A DNA stretch of 64,000 bases from Boswellia sacra. Lineage: Eukaryota; Streptophyta; Magnoliopsida; Sapindales; Burseraceae. Positions 34,841 through 46,759 of the stretch are shown in pieces. Positions within the stretch are counted from its first letter, which is position 1. Each line of letters begins with the position of its first letter. A program made the translations under genes and the position numbers. The notes below the pieces were generated by a model. It saw only the letters and a program-made list of their open reading frames with translations. It made no database searches and had not been told where the DNA came from. Location: positions 62,001 through 126,000 of the forward strand of contig SNVD02009732.1 of assembly GCA_013180625.2 (NCBI GenBank). Reading direction: 5' to 3'.

Positions 34841-36538
34841 CATTGCAAATGTTAGTGAGAAAGATGTGTCTGTTGTTCCTACTCCTTCTTCTCTTAGGAA
34901 GTCTTTTTCATATAAACTTCATAGCTTGTATGAAATCCAATATTTTCTAGATAGTTCTCAACTCCCAACTTCTAATCTCCCATATCCTAACCCATACCTT
35001 GTGTATAAAAACGCATTGTCTTCCTTTCATAAAACCATAAAAACCTTGATCAATCCTTCTCCTCCTAAAGTAAAAGAGTATGTTCAGTGTAGTAAGTTTA
35101 ATGCTTGCCAACTTCCTGCTACTCAGTCTGAACAGTTTGTCCAAATAGATGTTTCAGACCATCTAGTTGATCTTTGAAAACGGGAAGGTTATACTCATCT
35201 CCATTTTGGAGGTATTCGGTTTGCTCTTACTTACCATGCCCGTAAAGGTCTTCTTGTTACTTCTAGGATTGCTCTTATAGATACCAGATTTCCAAACTAT
35301 GAGCATGCATGTCTAGGAACTGTCCAAACCACTCTTAATGCTGGCACCGTAATGATTACCATGTTTCCCAACTTCAATATGCCCATAAATGATCCTCAAT
35401 TAAGAACATGTTCTTGTTGGTCCAACCTACATGGCCACTCTTCATTATCAAATGGTGTACAAAGTCCAAGATCATGCCATGGATATCGCTCTTCCAAATG
35501 AGACAAATGATTCTATATTTATTAATGTAGAATCAAACCAAGTTCCAAGTTACAATTTTGTCCCAAAGCAGATTGCGCGAGAAAAACTCAAAGAGTTGAT
35601 ACCCACCAAATGGGTTACCAACTATGAAGAAACTCATGCTGCTTCTTCATCAAATCAACCCCTACAATCCACGGAGCCATCTTTCAGAAGAACACCAAGT
35701 GGAAAACTTGAAATCCACTTTGCTCCTGAAAAGCCTTCAACACAACCTTTTTCAACCCAGTTTGGAATTTCTCCATGTCGTCCAGTTGAAATCTATGCCT
35801 TTGATGAGCAAGGAAATCCGATTTATATGCTCCAAGAAGACCAACCTGAAAATCTTTATTGCAATTGTCCTGCTTGCTTAGAACATGCAGATCCCCATAG
35901 ACAACCAAGCAGAAAAAGAGCATACAGACTTCCCAAGCCACGTACTTCATATGCTTTTTACAAAGTTTACAAAGAAAAAGCTTCTGGTTATGATTTGCTA
36001 GGAGAACCAAGTGGAAAGTTTGACTTTATAGTCAAATACACTGCCCTAGCTCATCAGATAGCTCCAGAACCTTCTGGATGGGATGATTCAGATGATGATC
36101 ATTCTTCTACTGATTCTTCAGATCCTGAGCCATCGATTCAGATCTCTACTACTCAAAAGAGATGTGTATCCAAAGCTTTTTGGTTCCAAAGAAGCCTACA
36201 AACATAACTCTGCCTTCTATAGCTATGTATCAACTAGATCTTGCTTCATTTCCCTCTCTTGAATCTAGAGAAGCTCCAGTCACCAGAGAAAAATCTGCTT
36301 GGAAAGTCAAGCCACCAACTTCCAGAAAAGCAATGGACAACCTGAGCAGATGACTCAAGCTAAAGCAGGATTAAACTGGCAGTCTGAAAATGCTATGGTT
36401 CAAAATCAGTATCTTCAGAAAATAGAAGAAGCTACGAAGAGAATCGAATCAAAAATAGATTCTGAACAACAGAAGGTGCTAACTCCCCTTCAAGCCTTGA
36501 AGAAAAGAATTGAAGATCTTCATCATGTTATTATCTAG
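34841..36538 (+). pseudogene. Copy B: movement-protein region
   Basis: Matches copy A 28,036-29,740. A TGA at 35,175-35,177 replaces the Trp codon still present in copy A. A deletion of about 32 bases near 35,415 (between aagaacatg and ttcttgttgg) shifts the frame inside the movement protein. A further frame change occurs near 36,180. The block ends at a TAG (36,536-36,538) that copy A lacks. Confidence 0.87.
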
Positions 36539-38060
36539 CATCTCAATCAGCGCATTTCGATTGATCATCTTCAAGTTGAAATGAACAAGTTAAAACAGCA
36601 ACAGGTGGGATTAGAAAGAATGATTGCTTCTACTCTTCCCCCATAACCTCCACAACATCCTTTAGACAAACTCTTTACTCCTGTCTATCCTCCAGCCATC
36701 TTACCCAAAACACCACAAGAATTAACACAACCTAACTTTACTTCCATTTTTTGGGATAGTTCATTCTTCCTCAAAAATCAACATCCTTTACCCCCAAAAC
36801 CTTCAAAAAAGAAGCCTTCTCCGAATAAAAAACCTCAACCAGATCCACCAGCCCAACTTACCATAACTCCTAATCCAATCACCACATATCTTCAAAACCT
36901 TACCATCGAACCTCAAATTTCATAACAATCTTCTTCTACAGAAGATGCATCTCACTACGACAAATCTGAAAATTCTAAAGAGTTTGAAACTCTGATTCTG
37001 ATCGTGAAGCTCTTCCCATCATGATGCAAACTGGAGACGGTGATCCTTAATCTTCTTATACACATGCTACTGTGCAAGATCCTTCTATTGAGGATACTAT
37101 ACATATCAATGAGCCACCTCATCGATCTTCTCATCATAAAACTCCTTTGTTCACTTTTGATGATTGCAGTACTGAGCAGTTGAGAAATAGAATTCATGAA
37201 ATGACATCTTGGTGGAACACAGAGATGTTACGTCCTGGATCCACAGTTAGAGGTGTTATTCTTGATTTCGTAGCAAGAATGACAGGTTCTTTGCGAGAAT
37301 GGTGATTAAAACTCGGAGATTACCTCCACACACAGATTGTGGGCTCTACAGATATCAATTAGTTCATGTTCATTATCTATTCAGAATTTCTGGGTAGTCC
37401 TACTCATGTTGAAGATAAAGCAAGAGAAGAATTCTTCGAGCTAAAATGTTGTTCTTTCAAGCCTAAGCATATTCAACGACATTTCAAGAAAGTCCGTGAA
37501 AGATTTTATCTCATTAGAGGAATAGATTATCCTAATCTCAAGCAGGCCTATCTCAATCAACTTCCAGATCCTCTTGGATCAGAAACTCTGAGATTTATTG
37601 CCTCCGGAGGCATGACTCTTTCTCAAGTATCTTTGGGAAATTTATTCCAATTTGTGCTTCAACAACTTCAGAAGCTTTGCAATAGCTCCAAATTTCTTAC
37701 TGAATACAGCAATCTTCGGAAGAAACTTGAAAAAGTTTGCCAAAGACCAGATCTTAAGATTGAATGCAAAGGTGAAAAGATTTGTCTTTGTCCGACAAAA
37801 AAGAAGAAGCACTTAAGAAAGCTTCAACAGTAATCTTCTTGGTCTAACAAAACCAGAAGATTCTTCCGTCGAAAGAAAAAAAAGAAGAAATCAAACAAAT
37901 GTTATGTCTACAATCAAAAAGGACATTTTGCAAAACAATGTCCTCAGAAGAAAAAGAAAGACAAGGTCTTCCATACCATCTCTCAAATTACAGGAATTTC
38001 CTGTACGGATGACGACCTTGAATCAATTTTCTCAGAACAAGATGCAGAAGATGAAGGCAC
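36539..38060 (+). pseudogene. Copy B: capsid region with zinc knuckle
   Basis: Collinear with copy A 29,750-31,280. A TAA at 36,923-36,925 stands at the same codon as in copy A. A shift near 36,985 and stops near 37,303, 37,362 and 37,831 follow. The knuckle (CYVYNQKGHFAKQC, 37,900-37,941) is intact. Confidence 0.82.
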
Positions 38061-41037
38061 TCTTTTTATGATCAGTCAGCCAGATGATTCTTCAGATGAA
38101 AAGTTCTATGATTCTTATGAAGCTCAACCAATTGCCATATAGCCAACTTGTGAAATTTCAAGCTTCATCGTTCCTATTATGCCAGTCATAATAAGAACAT
38201 CTAAGTTTGACAAGCCAATCAATTTGCTTACCCTAATTGACACCCTCAATTCTCAATCCAACTATTCTTCCTTCAGAATATTGGCTTTCTCATCAGCAAT
38301 ATTTTCGTGCTACAAACAATGAGGTTTTCTCTACAAAACTCATCAGCAAAAAGGTACATCTTGAACTTTTTCCAGGATTATCTTTTGCTCATAAATTTCT
38401 GGGTTCAACCTTGCCAGATAAAGACCTTGTTATAGGTTTTGACCATTTATCCCAGTTTTTTTACAAAAAGAGTCCTCATTAAACCTGATGGGCTTAGGTA
38501 TAAAAACTATTTTCACCCATAGGTTGAATTAGATCTGTCCTATTCTTTTGACCCCTTAGAAAACCTAAAAGCCCATATTCTATCCACTTCTGCAGCCAAT
38601 AGCCATTCTGAGTTCCTCATGAAATGTTCTGACCCTCTTTGTAAAAACTTAGAATTCTTCATTTCTCTTCCTTTCAAAAAGAATGAAGATGTTAGCCCTA
38701 CAAAATCTAGCCACAGAGGAATGAGTCCTGAACATTACAATCTTGCCATCCAAGAACTAGATCAATTGCAAGCTCAAGGTTTAATCGAACCTATAGAATC
38801 TGTATGGGCTTGTGAAGCTTTCTATGTCAGCAAAAGGCCTAAACAACTTAGAGAAAAATTGAAACTAGTGGTTGATTTCCACCCTCTCAATCTCTTCTTA
38901 GCTGACAACAAATTCTCAAATCCTAACACTCATACTTTCTTTGCCAACCTTGCTGAAGCTCGTGTTTTCACCAAAATAGATCTTAAAGCGGGATTTTGGC
39001 AACCGGGAATCCAAAAAGATGAAAGATTCAAAACGGGATTCTGTATCCCAAGTCATCATTTCCAGTGGACTGTTATGCCTTTTGGGTTAAAAACAGCTCC
39101 CTCTATTTTTCAAAAGGCCATGATCAAAATCTTCCAACCTCTCATGTCTCATATGTTGATCTATATCGATGATCTCCTGTTTTACTCGTCGATAATAGAA
39201 GAACATTTGAAGCTGCTACAACAAATGCATTCCATCCTTCTTCAATATGGTATCATGATCTCCCCTAAGAAATGTAATTTTGTGGTATCAGAAGTTGATT
39301 TCCTCGGAATGATAATTTCAGAAGGGAAATAACGCCCTCAGCCTCACATTGGAAAACAATTGCTAAATTTCCCTGATGAAAATCTTTCCAAGCAACAGAT
39401 TCAACAAGTATTGGGTATCATCAACTTTATGGCAGAATTCATTCCTAAACTCTCGACGGTACTTCGTCCTTTTCAGCTCATGCTCAAGAAAAATGCTCCT
39501 CCTTAGGGACCAGAACAAACTGTTGCAATATCTCAGATTAAAAAGATTGCTCAAGATCTTCCTCCTCTGCAATTTCCCTCTACTGGGAAAAGAATTTGTA
39601 ATCTGATGCTAGTGATTTTCATTGGGCAGCAATTCTTCTCGAAGAAAAGAATGGAAAAAGAAATGTTTGTGGATACAAAAGTGGTTCATTCTCTGACTCG
39701 GAGATCCATTATCACTCCACCTTCAAAGAGATTCTTGCAGTCAAAAAGGGTATTGAAAAATTCCAGTTTCATCTTATCGGCCATTATTTTCTAGTAGAAA
39801 TGGATATGAGTTCATTTCCAAGGATTTTGTAACTCAAGCAGAAGCAAATACCACATCCTCAGTTACTCAGATGGTCGACATGGTTCTCACAGTTCAACTT
39901 TGAGGTCAAACATATCAAAGGAACTAACAATATTCTTGCAGATATGTTATCTCGGTCTTAACAAAAGATCAGTTAAGACAAATCTCTTCAGATTATTCCA
40001 ATAATTCACATGCTGCATCCTGCTACTCCTTCAACAAATCAAGTGGAGTTCCTTCCTCTTGAAGTTCCAGTTTTGATGACAAACCAATGTCTAGAACAGT
40101 CTCATCATCAACAAATGATGAAGTATCAGGCTAAGATCCTCACTCAACATGGTCCATTCCCTCTTGGGAGTGTAGAAATTCATCCAGATTTTTCATACAT
40201 GAAAATTTATCAAGTCAGAAATGTTGAGAAAGATTTCAATTCAAAAGTCTTATGGTTCCTTTGGTATCTCATACGGCAATTTCCAATTAGAATTGAGTTC
40301 AATCTCAATTACATGCTGAACAAAATGGCTCACACAAGCCTTCTGCATGGTCACAAAACCCTCAACACTCCTTTGAGATGTTTCCACATTTTTCTTGAAT
40401 GGTTTCATCCTCTTTCATGGTGAAAAAATCAATTTGAGTATCAAAGACAGAAAAGTTTCAATCTTCGAGGCCGAAGAGCATTACATCACATGATCTACAT
40501 CTTCAAAAGAACAAGCATTACCACTAACAAAAATTTGCAGTTCTTTTCTCATGTGCAGGAATATAGCTTGACTTCATATAGCCTTGCACAGCAATGGGAA
40601 TCTTATCCACATGAATTCAAAGAATTTTAATGGAGAATTTCAGAAATTAATTCAAGGATCCCTCCTCAGATTTGGCCATCCATTGAAGATGATGCACCTT
40701 GGGAACAATATTCTTCAGAATACTTCTATCAGCTCAGGCAATACCGAAAGGTGTATTATTCTAAGCATAAACACATGAAAAAAGGAGAAAGTTCTCGATC
40801 TCAGCAAACCTAAGAAGATCATAGTCAGTCATATCCACCATACTTTCAAGATTCGCAAGATCCATACAGCCTGGATGAATCTTATCTCCAGAACCTTTTG
40901 GAAAAAGAGTCTTTGCCAACTCAAGAAAAGGACAAAGAAGGTGACATCCCACAATTCGACATGGGGGGACCCAGATAGTGATGATGACTCGAATGAATAT
41001 CCAAGACTTTCAAACATCACCACTTCTCCAAAGTGAT
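38061..41037 (+). pseudogene. Copy B: protease, RT, RNase H and tail
   Basis: Collinear with copy A. An 11-base deletion at about 38,245 removes part of the protease active site right after the Asp-Thr codons, destroying it and shifting the frame. RT keeps YIDD (39,162-39,173) but has a TAA at 39,330. RNase H has a small deletion near 39,597 just before its first Asp and more stops (TAG near 39,506, TAA near 39,830 and 39,960). Confidence 0.9.
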
Positions 41038-41600
41038 AAGGATGATCTTTAGAAGCTAAATACTAGGCGACACTTGTAAATAACTTTATGTAAAGTATCT
41101 TTAAGCTTTTGTCCTATTAGATATGCTTTTACCTTTGTCCTATATGTAAAAGATAAGTATCTTATCTTGAAAAAAAGTGATACTTATCATCTAGAGAAAA
41201 GTGTCCATGGAAAGTGTGTCCATGTGTCCAAAGAGATAAGCATCTTATCTCTTTTATCTTGTAAAAAGGTGTGCCCAATGAAAGTGTGTGTAAGTGTCTT
41301 GTAAGCTTGAGAGGTACCCAGCCCTCTCATATTATGAATAAACGCTTCAGCTTCTCTCAGAGGTAGAGAAGGGAAGAGACGGAGAAAACTTTTCATATTA
41401 TCTCTCATATTACTATCTAAATAACGCTTGTCTTATTCTACCCTCTTAGCTCGCTCTACCTCGTTGCTATGTTTGTGATCCTATTTTGAAGTTGATCCCA
41501 AAGCCATAAGAGTTTCCTCGTTGATGCGCTAGGGTGCCAGGAGGGCTGAGAGAGCGCTTTTGTTGGGAAATACCTTGGTTCGGGGATCTCCTTCTCATAT
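41038..41600 (+). promoter_or_regulatory. Pararetroviral intergenic/promoter region, copy B
   Basis: Second copy of 34,279-34,828. It keeps the gataagtatcttatc palindrome (about 41,150-41,165) but its TATA box is altered to tatgaataaa (about 41,333-41,342). A short extra tract repeats ttttgtcctat near 41,108-41,145. Confidence 0.78.
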
Positions 41601-41612
41601 TGGTACTAGAGC

Positions 41613-42811
41613 ATTAAATGAGTCCTTGAGTGATGCATCGTCTCCATGGTACCTCTGCAATGTTTCCTCAATAAAATGATATATTTTAGGACATACCATT
41701 GCAATATATAGAAGATGATGATAGTCTCAATTAAACCCTACATACCAGAAGCCAAAGGAAGCAACTATTACAATCACAATAGAAAGCAATATACAAAGAT
41801 AGGGCAAGAAATATGAAGATCTTCGTAAATTTGTTTTTATTTTACTTAAAATAAAAATATAACAATAATAATAATAGCTTAATAAAATTAAGCAGTTAAA
41901 GTTCACTTATCTTCTACTAGAAAAGGTCTTTACTAAATCCGTTGCGTTGTCGCACGCCAATCTTGATGTGCACCTCAACACATGTGATTATAACACCTTG
42001 AATGTGAAATAGTAGCCTCCATTTAATGTGTCAGAAAATCAATTAGCTCAAAAAAAAGACCATATTGTTGTTTTTGCGTGCCTCACAAAGTTGCACTACG
42101 TGCTGAGTGAGAATCAAACTTTACCTACTTGAATTGAGAAATATTCTTGAAACTCTTGAGAAATTAATGAATGCCTAATTTAACTTCTAGGTTTAACAAA
42201 AACCATGTTAAATGAATAAGTAAAGAAACGGATGCCACTCATCAGTCATTACTAGCGCCGAGCTACTAGGACCAACAAACTGAAATCGCTGCACACGAAA
42301 ACTAAAGTGTAATTCCAAATTGTTAATGAGGACTTAATGCAAATGGAGGATTTCTTATGAAATTTATAACATAAAAAGCATTAGATTTCAATTCAAGTTA
42401 TTCAATTGACCAAATGATAACAATAACAATAATACCAAAAAGATATCAGTCAGATGAGAAAGGATACAAACGTGCAAAGATTGTTTAATTAAGTGCATCA
42501 AACCAATTCGATTGGTATCTGAAGTAGTAACTTACGATCAGAACTCAAACATTAGATATTTTATTGCCATTTGCTAATATTATCAATATTATTTTATAAT
42601 GTTAACATCATTTATTTAAGAGAATACAAAACTAAGGAACAAATTACATGCGACAGGACAGTAAAGAGAAAATGACAAAAAATAAAATGAATAGAGGGTT
42701 CTATTAACAAGACGACAAATGCGTGAAAGCTTTTAGGTGGGTACCTTCAGATCACGTTTTACTAGAAGAGGAGAACGATTTCTTCGCAACTCCCTAGTGA
42801 TGTGACAAGAG
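41613..42811. other. Gene-free stretch right of pararetrovirus
   Basis: No confident coding region. Some minus-strand stretches (for example near 41,620-41,710) are open for ~30 codons, but I recognise no family. Confidence 0.5.
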
Positions 42812-43450
42812 TAGGGATAGCAAAAATACTTGGCAAATTGTTTAGATTTCTAGGGAATTAGGTCGGAGACAGAAAGAAGATTTCTGAGGATTGCCCAGGG
42901 CTGAGCCGGGCCAGGCCGAGGATGGGGACTATACTTTCCTGCCCATACTTGATCCGAAATAATCAATAATGAATAATTTAAATAAATTAATTTGTAATTT
43001 TATTAAAACCCAAACTGAATCGAAAATTCTAGCCCAAATTACACTTTGTATTGGATGCCCAAATAAGTATAATTGTGTGAGCCCAACCTAATTCCAATTA
43101 TCAAATATTCTCAAAAGAGATAAAGGCAAGCGTAGTTGAGGTGACTTGAACGCAGGTTCAAGTAAAGATCAACACACCAAGTTGCTACTAGGCTAAGCCC
43201 AACTCTTAAATATAAAATGTGAAAAGCAGCATAAGTCACTTATTGATTATTACATGCAAATAAAAAAAAAGGAAACACTGGGTAAAAATTTGAGGAATTG
43301 AATTCCTTGGCCCCGCCTTTGCCAAGAATTTTTGAGGAATTTTTTGGGGACGGGGATTTGAATGCCTCCCCTAGACAGGAGGAGCCATGGAGCATGTGAT
43401 TGAAGTTGAAGTGGCCCATAAACATGAGGTTCACAAGGCTTTGTTTATTG
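42812..43450. mobile_element. Decayed relative of the 26,230 hAT element
   Basis: The left end tagggatagcaa resembles TAGGGATGGCAA. The interior repeats the family's features: a GC-rich ggccaggccgagg / ttggggacgggg tract, a minus-strand tRNA-like word (GCGTTCAAGTC near 43,150) and ggctaagcccaac. No right TIR or target duplication could be fixed, so the right limit is approximate. Confidence 0.6.
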
Positions 43451-44956
43451 GGTTAATGGCCAGTCCATGGCGAACTTTTGGGCTTAATCACTGAGGCCAT
43501 CACATGCATAGCCAGCCAATGGAATCCACAAGTTCAATCTCTAGTTGAATTTACTATTTTCTTCGTAACTTTAATATATTCTCGTGGACATAAATAGCAT
43601 TTGTTAAATAAATGAATATTGATAAAATTACTCTTACATCCAGAGGGTGATTGTTTTTAATCTAAAGTATAAATTTTATTGAATTCAGACTTTAAACTTT
43701 TTTATAGTATTTGTTTTTGGGACTGTATCTTTTTTCTCAGATAATTATATATATATAGAAAAAATATATTTTATAACTTTTATTTGAATGAGAAAAAATA
43801 TGAAGGAATTATCTTTTTTTTTATATTCTAAAATACCTTTGATAGCTTTAATTAATTTGTATTTTTTAAATACTTTACGATATTTTCCTAATCCTTTGTA
43901 AATTCTTTACGATATTTTCTTAATCTTGAAATGATTTTATTTTATTCCTATTTTGTAACCAATTCTTTAAGATCTGCTCCTATTTTATTCTATTGTTAAA
44001 CTAATTTTTTGAATACTCATTTTTAATTACATATTAATTAAAAAAAATTTTATATTATATGTAAAACACCTTAAATAACAATAAAATTTTTTTATGGTAC
44101 TATAGTATTCTAAATTTGATTTTGTTTTATTGATTATTTACAAATGTTTATATAAAATATAGAATGAATAATAAATATAATATTAAATAAAAATATATGT
44201 GTTAAATTATTTACTTTGAGATGTTTTTAGTTGTTAAAAATAAATAACTTAAGACTCATTATTATATCTTAAAAAATAAAAAAGATAAACATATCATTAA
44301 GATATTTGTGTTCAATCCTATTCAGATTTTATTTCAGTTAAATTTAGATATGTTTATCAATTAGATTTCAAAAAATAAAAATAAAACAAAAAAGCAAAAA
44401 TCGCCCCTGATAAAAGAATTTGATAAAGACATGCAAGGAAATAGGAATGTTGGTGAATATGATTAAGATTTTGAAAGAAAATGCAAAAGGAAAAATGTTG
44501 AAAAATTGCATGAATGATAACAGTGGGCATCACATGAATATGGCATGGACACCAAACACATGAATAATTTATTTAATTACAACAAAAATAAATAAACAAA
44601 TAAATAAGAAAGAAAAAATGCACAGCCATAGAGTTCTTTTGGGGAGAAAGAGGCCAGTGCAGCAAAGATTGGCAGCTTTCTAACTTAATCGTTAAAGCGA
44701 GTAAAGTAAATAGTGAATTTGACAAGTGAAGTGACTTCTTGGTAGCAATGATTAGTTAAGAAGCGGTATTGATCAACTGTCAATTATGTATTTCAATGCT
44801 TCTATAAATTTATGTGGAAGGGTTTTTTATTTTTAAAATTAAATTTGACATTTGATCATTTTCTAATTAACCATCTATAAAATAGCGAGATGATCCTCAT
44901 GTATCACTTCCCTGTAAAATTTAGTAACAAAACATTTCTCACTTTACTCATAAATT
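43451..44956. other. AT-rich intergenic stretch
   Basis: Long A/T-rich DNA with no gene, RNA or transposon ends seen. Confidence 0.6.
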
Positions 44957-45282
44957 AGGGTATTTGTTTTTGTGCCATTGTGGTGATTTTTTGAATGCCC
45001 GTCCACTGTTTGATCAAATGGTTGAACGCACTTTGGTTTCTTGGACAAGTAAGATATTTCGCATATGTGCATGATGGTCAATATGAGAAAGGCCTTAGTA
45101 TATTTTCCTTTCTATGCTGGTCTGGGTTGCAATCAAATGAGTTTGGTTTATCTTTGGTGGTTAAGGCTTGTAGAGTTGCAGGTGATTTGCTCAGTTTTAG
45201 TGATTTTATAGAGCATCACAAAAAATCAGTTGATAGAGCCTATGTTAGCGAATTCTTCTTAATAAGCTTAGCTGTTTACTGA
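44957..45282 (+). pseudogene. PPR protein fragment
   Basis: The reading FDQMVERT then LVSW appears across a frame change near 45,005-45,045. It is followed by YAYVHDGQYEKGLSIF-like residues (AYVHDGQYEKGLSIFSF), SGLQSNEFGLSLVVKACRVA and GDLL. These are PLS-class pentatricopeptide repeats (the LVSW and NEF.L..V..AC patterns). Such proteins edit or process organellar RNA. Only about three repeats are left, with frame breaks; a stop follows at 45,280-45,282. Confidence 0.8.
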
Positions 45283-45440
45283 GACGATACAGACTTCCCT
45301 AACATATAAACTGACTCATAAATGTTTGCAATATGTCTGCACTATCTACTGTACCTATTCTTGCTCTGTGAGCTAGCAGTTTACTGAGGCAATACAGACT
45401 TCCCTAACTGATAAACTGACTCATAAACATTTGCAATGAC
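45276..45440. repeat. Two-copy ~100-bp tandem repeat after PPR fragment
   Basis: tttactgagacgatacagac and tttactgaggcaatacagac start two copies, each running on to aaactgactcataaa and ttgcaat. Confidence 0.9.
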
Positions 45441-45553
45441 TCTGTACAGAGTGTTCCATATATTGTATCCTTTATCTGATGTGATGGCATTCATATTGTG
45501 AAATCAATTCCAAAATGGGATAGATGAGAGGACTAGTGGTCAATTTACAATTT

Positions 45554-46748
45554 CACTTGAGAAGGCCAGGACAATGTGAAAGAGTTAAAAAATATCTGTA
45601 TCATCAATTTCAATTGGCCTAAGCAAGCAGAGACAACAACTGCAAACCAAGATTGATAGGCTAGCTGTCAGACCGATGGTTGAGCTTCGAATCAAACCTG
45701 ACAAGCAGGAATCCTGTAAGTGAACCATAGTACTTGGAGTGAAGAGATTAAAGATGATTTTTATTTAACTAAGAAGTGGTTAAATCATTGAACGATAGAT
45801 TTTTCAAAGTATAAAGAAAAATGATTGGATGGGATGAAAAAAATGATAGTTAAAATTTGTGATGCCTTTTTCACCTTTTTATGTTAGGAAGATTAAGATT
45901 CAGCATGCAGCATGAAAGTTAAAATTTGCGTATAGATAAAGATCACTTGAAATTAATTGGACATCACTCATAACATGGACGGCACGCTTGTCATTAGTTG
46001 TACAATAGCTGTTCTAAAGAAGGGTTATTTAACAAGTCTCTTCTTTCAAGATATAATTTGGTGAATTTTTGTACTCCATTTTGAAATTGTTTTGACCAAG
46101 TTGTATGTAATATATGAATGTCAATAGTGTTGCATATCCATTTTGATCTTGCATTTTCTTGTAGCAGTATTTTGTATTTATACCATTTGTTGAATGGAGG
46201 ACCGTGAAGAAGCTATGTTTCAGATCTGATGCCAATTACTGCCCAGCTTTCTGCGGCAGGTGGCAATGGGCCTGGATTTGATGTTTGCCTTACTCCCATA
46301 AGAGTCTTCCTTTCAAGTACTTTGTCTATTTGTGTCACTGTTGTAGGTCGGAAGTTTCAGTTTGACTAGAGAATTTGACCAACCTGTTAAATGATAAAAT
46401 CCTTACCAGCAGTTGGGTTCAAGTGTAGAAAGCGCACGCTTGATGTCCCTCTCCCCCAAGAAAAAAAAAGGTGCTCTAGGGTAGTGCCATCTTTAGAATA
46501 CCCCTTTCGGACCATGCTTTGACAGGAACAGCATTGGCCAAATGACCCCTCTTTTATATGTTAAGTTGTTGCTCATGTTGAGAGAAAAAAAAGTAGATTT
46601 CATTAGGTTGTCTAATTCCAATTCAATAGCCTTTATCCATGAATTATAATTTGCTTCTTAGTCTTGTTGTATTGACAAGTTTGTGATGATAAATTAGGAT
46701 GTGCTTACTATTGACAAGTTTGCAAAGCTAAATTAGCGTACTCTTGAT
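45554..46748. repeat. Dispersed segment, copy 2 (main part)
   Basis: Collinear with 1,252-2,415 in the same orientation. Near 46,700 a short internal duplication (ttgacaagtttg...aaattag) occurs twice. Similarity stops around 46,748 and resumes at 60,776. Confidence 0.82.
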
Positions 46749-46759
46749 GGCTCTGGCTA

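Larger units (their letters stand above)
34829..41612 (+). mobile_element. Endogenous pararetrovirus, copy B, genome-length unit
   Basis: Starts at the tRNA-Met primer site (tggtatcaaagc, 34,829-34,840) and ends where the next primer-site copy begins to fade (tggtactagagc, 41,601-41,612), a unit of ~6.8 kb. It is collinear with copy A and highly similar by eye. It is more decayed: several frame changes are visible (about 35,415, 36,180, 36,960, 38,245, 39,590). After 41,612 host-like DNA resumes at once. Confidence 0.92.

Noticed and set aside
28036..41612. Reading the tandem pararetrovirus as a gypsy LTR retrotransposon
   Set aside because: A 30K movement-protein region is present and no integrase, chromodomain or TG...CA LTRs are seen; repeated regions are promoter/leader units ending at the primer site.
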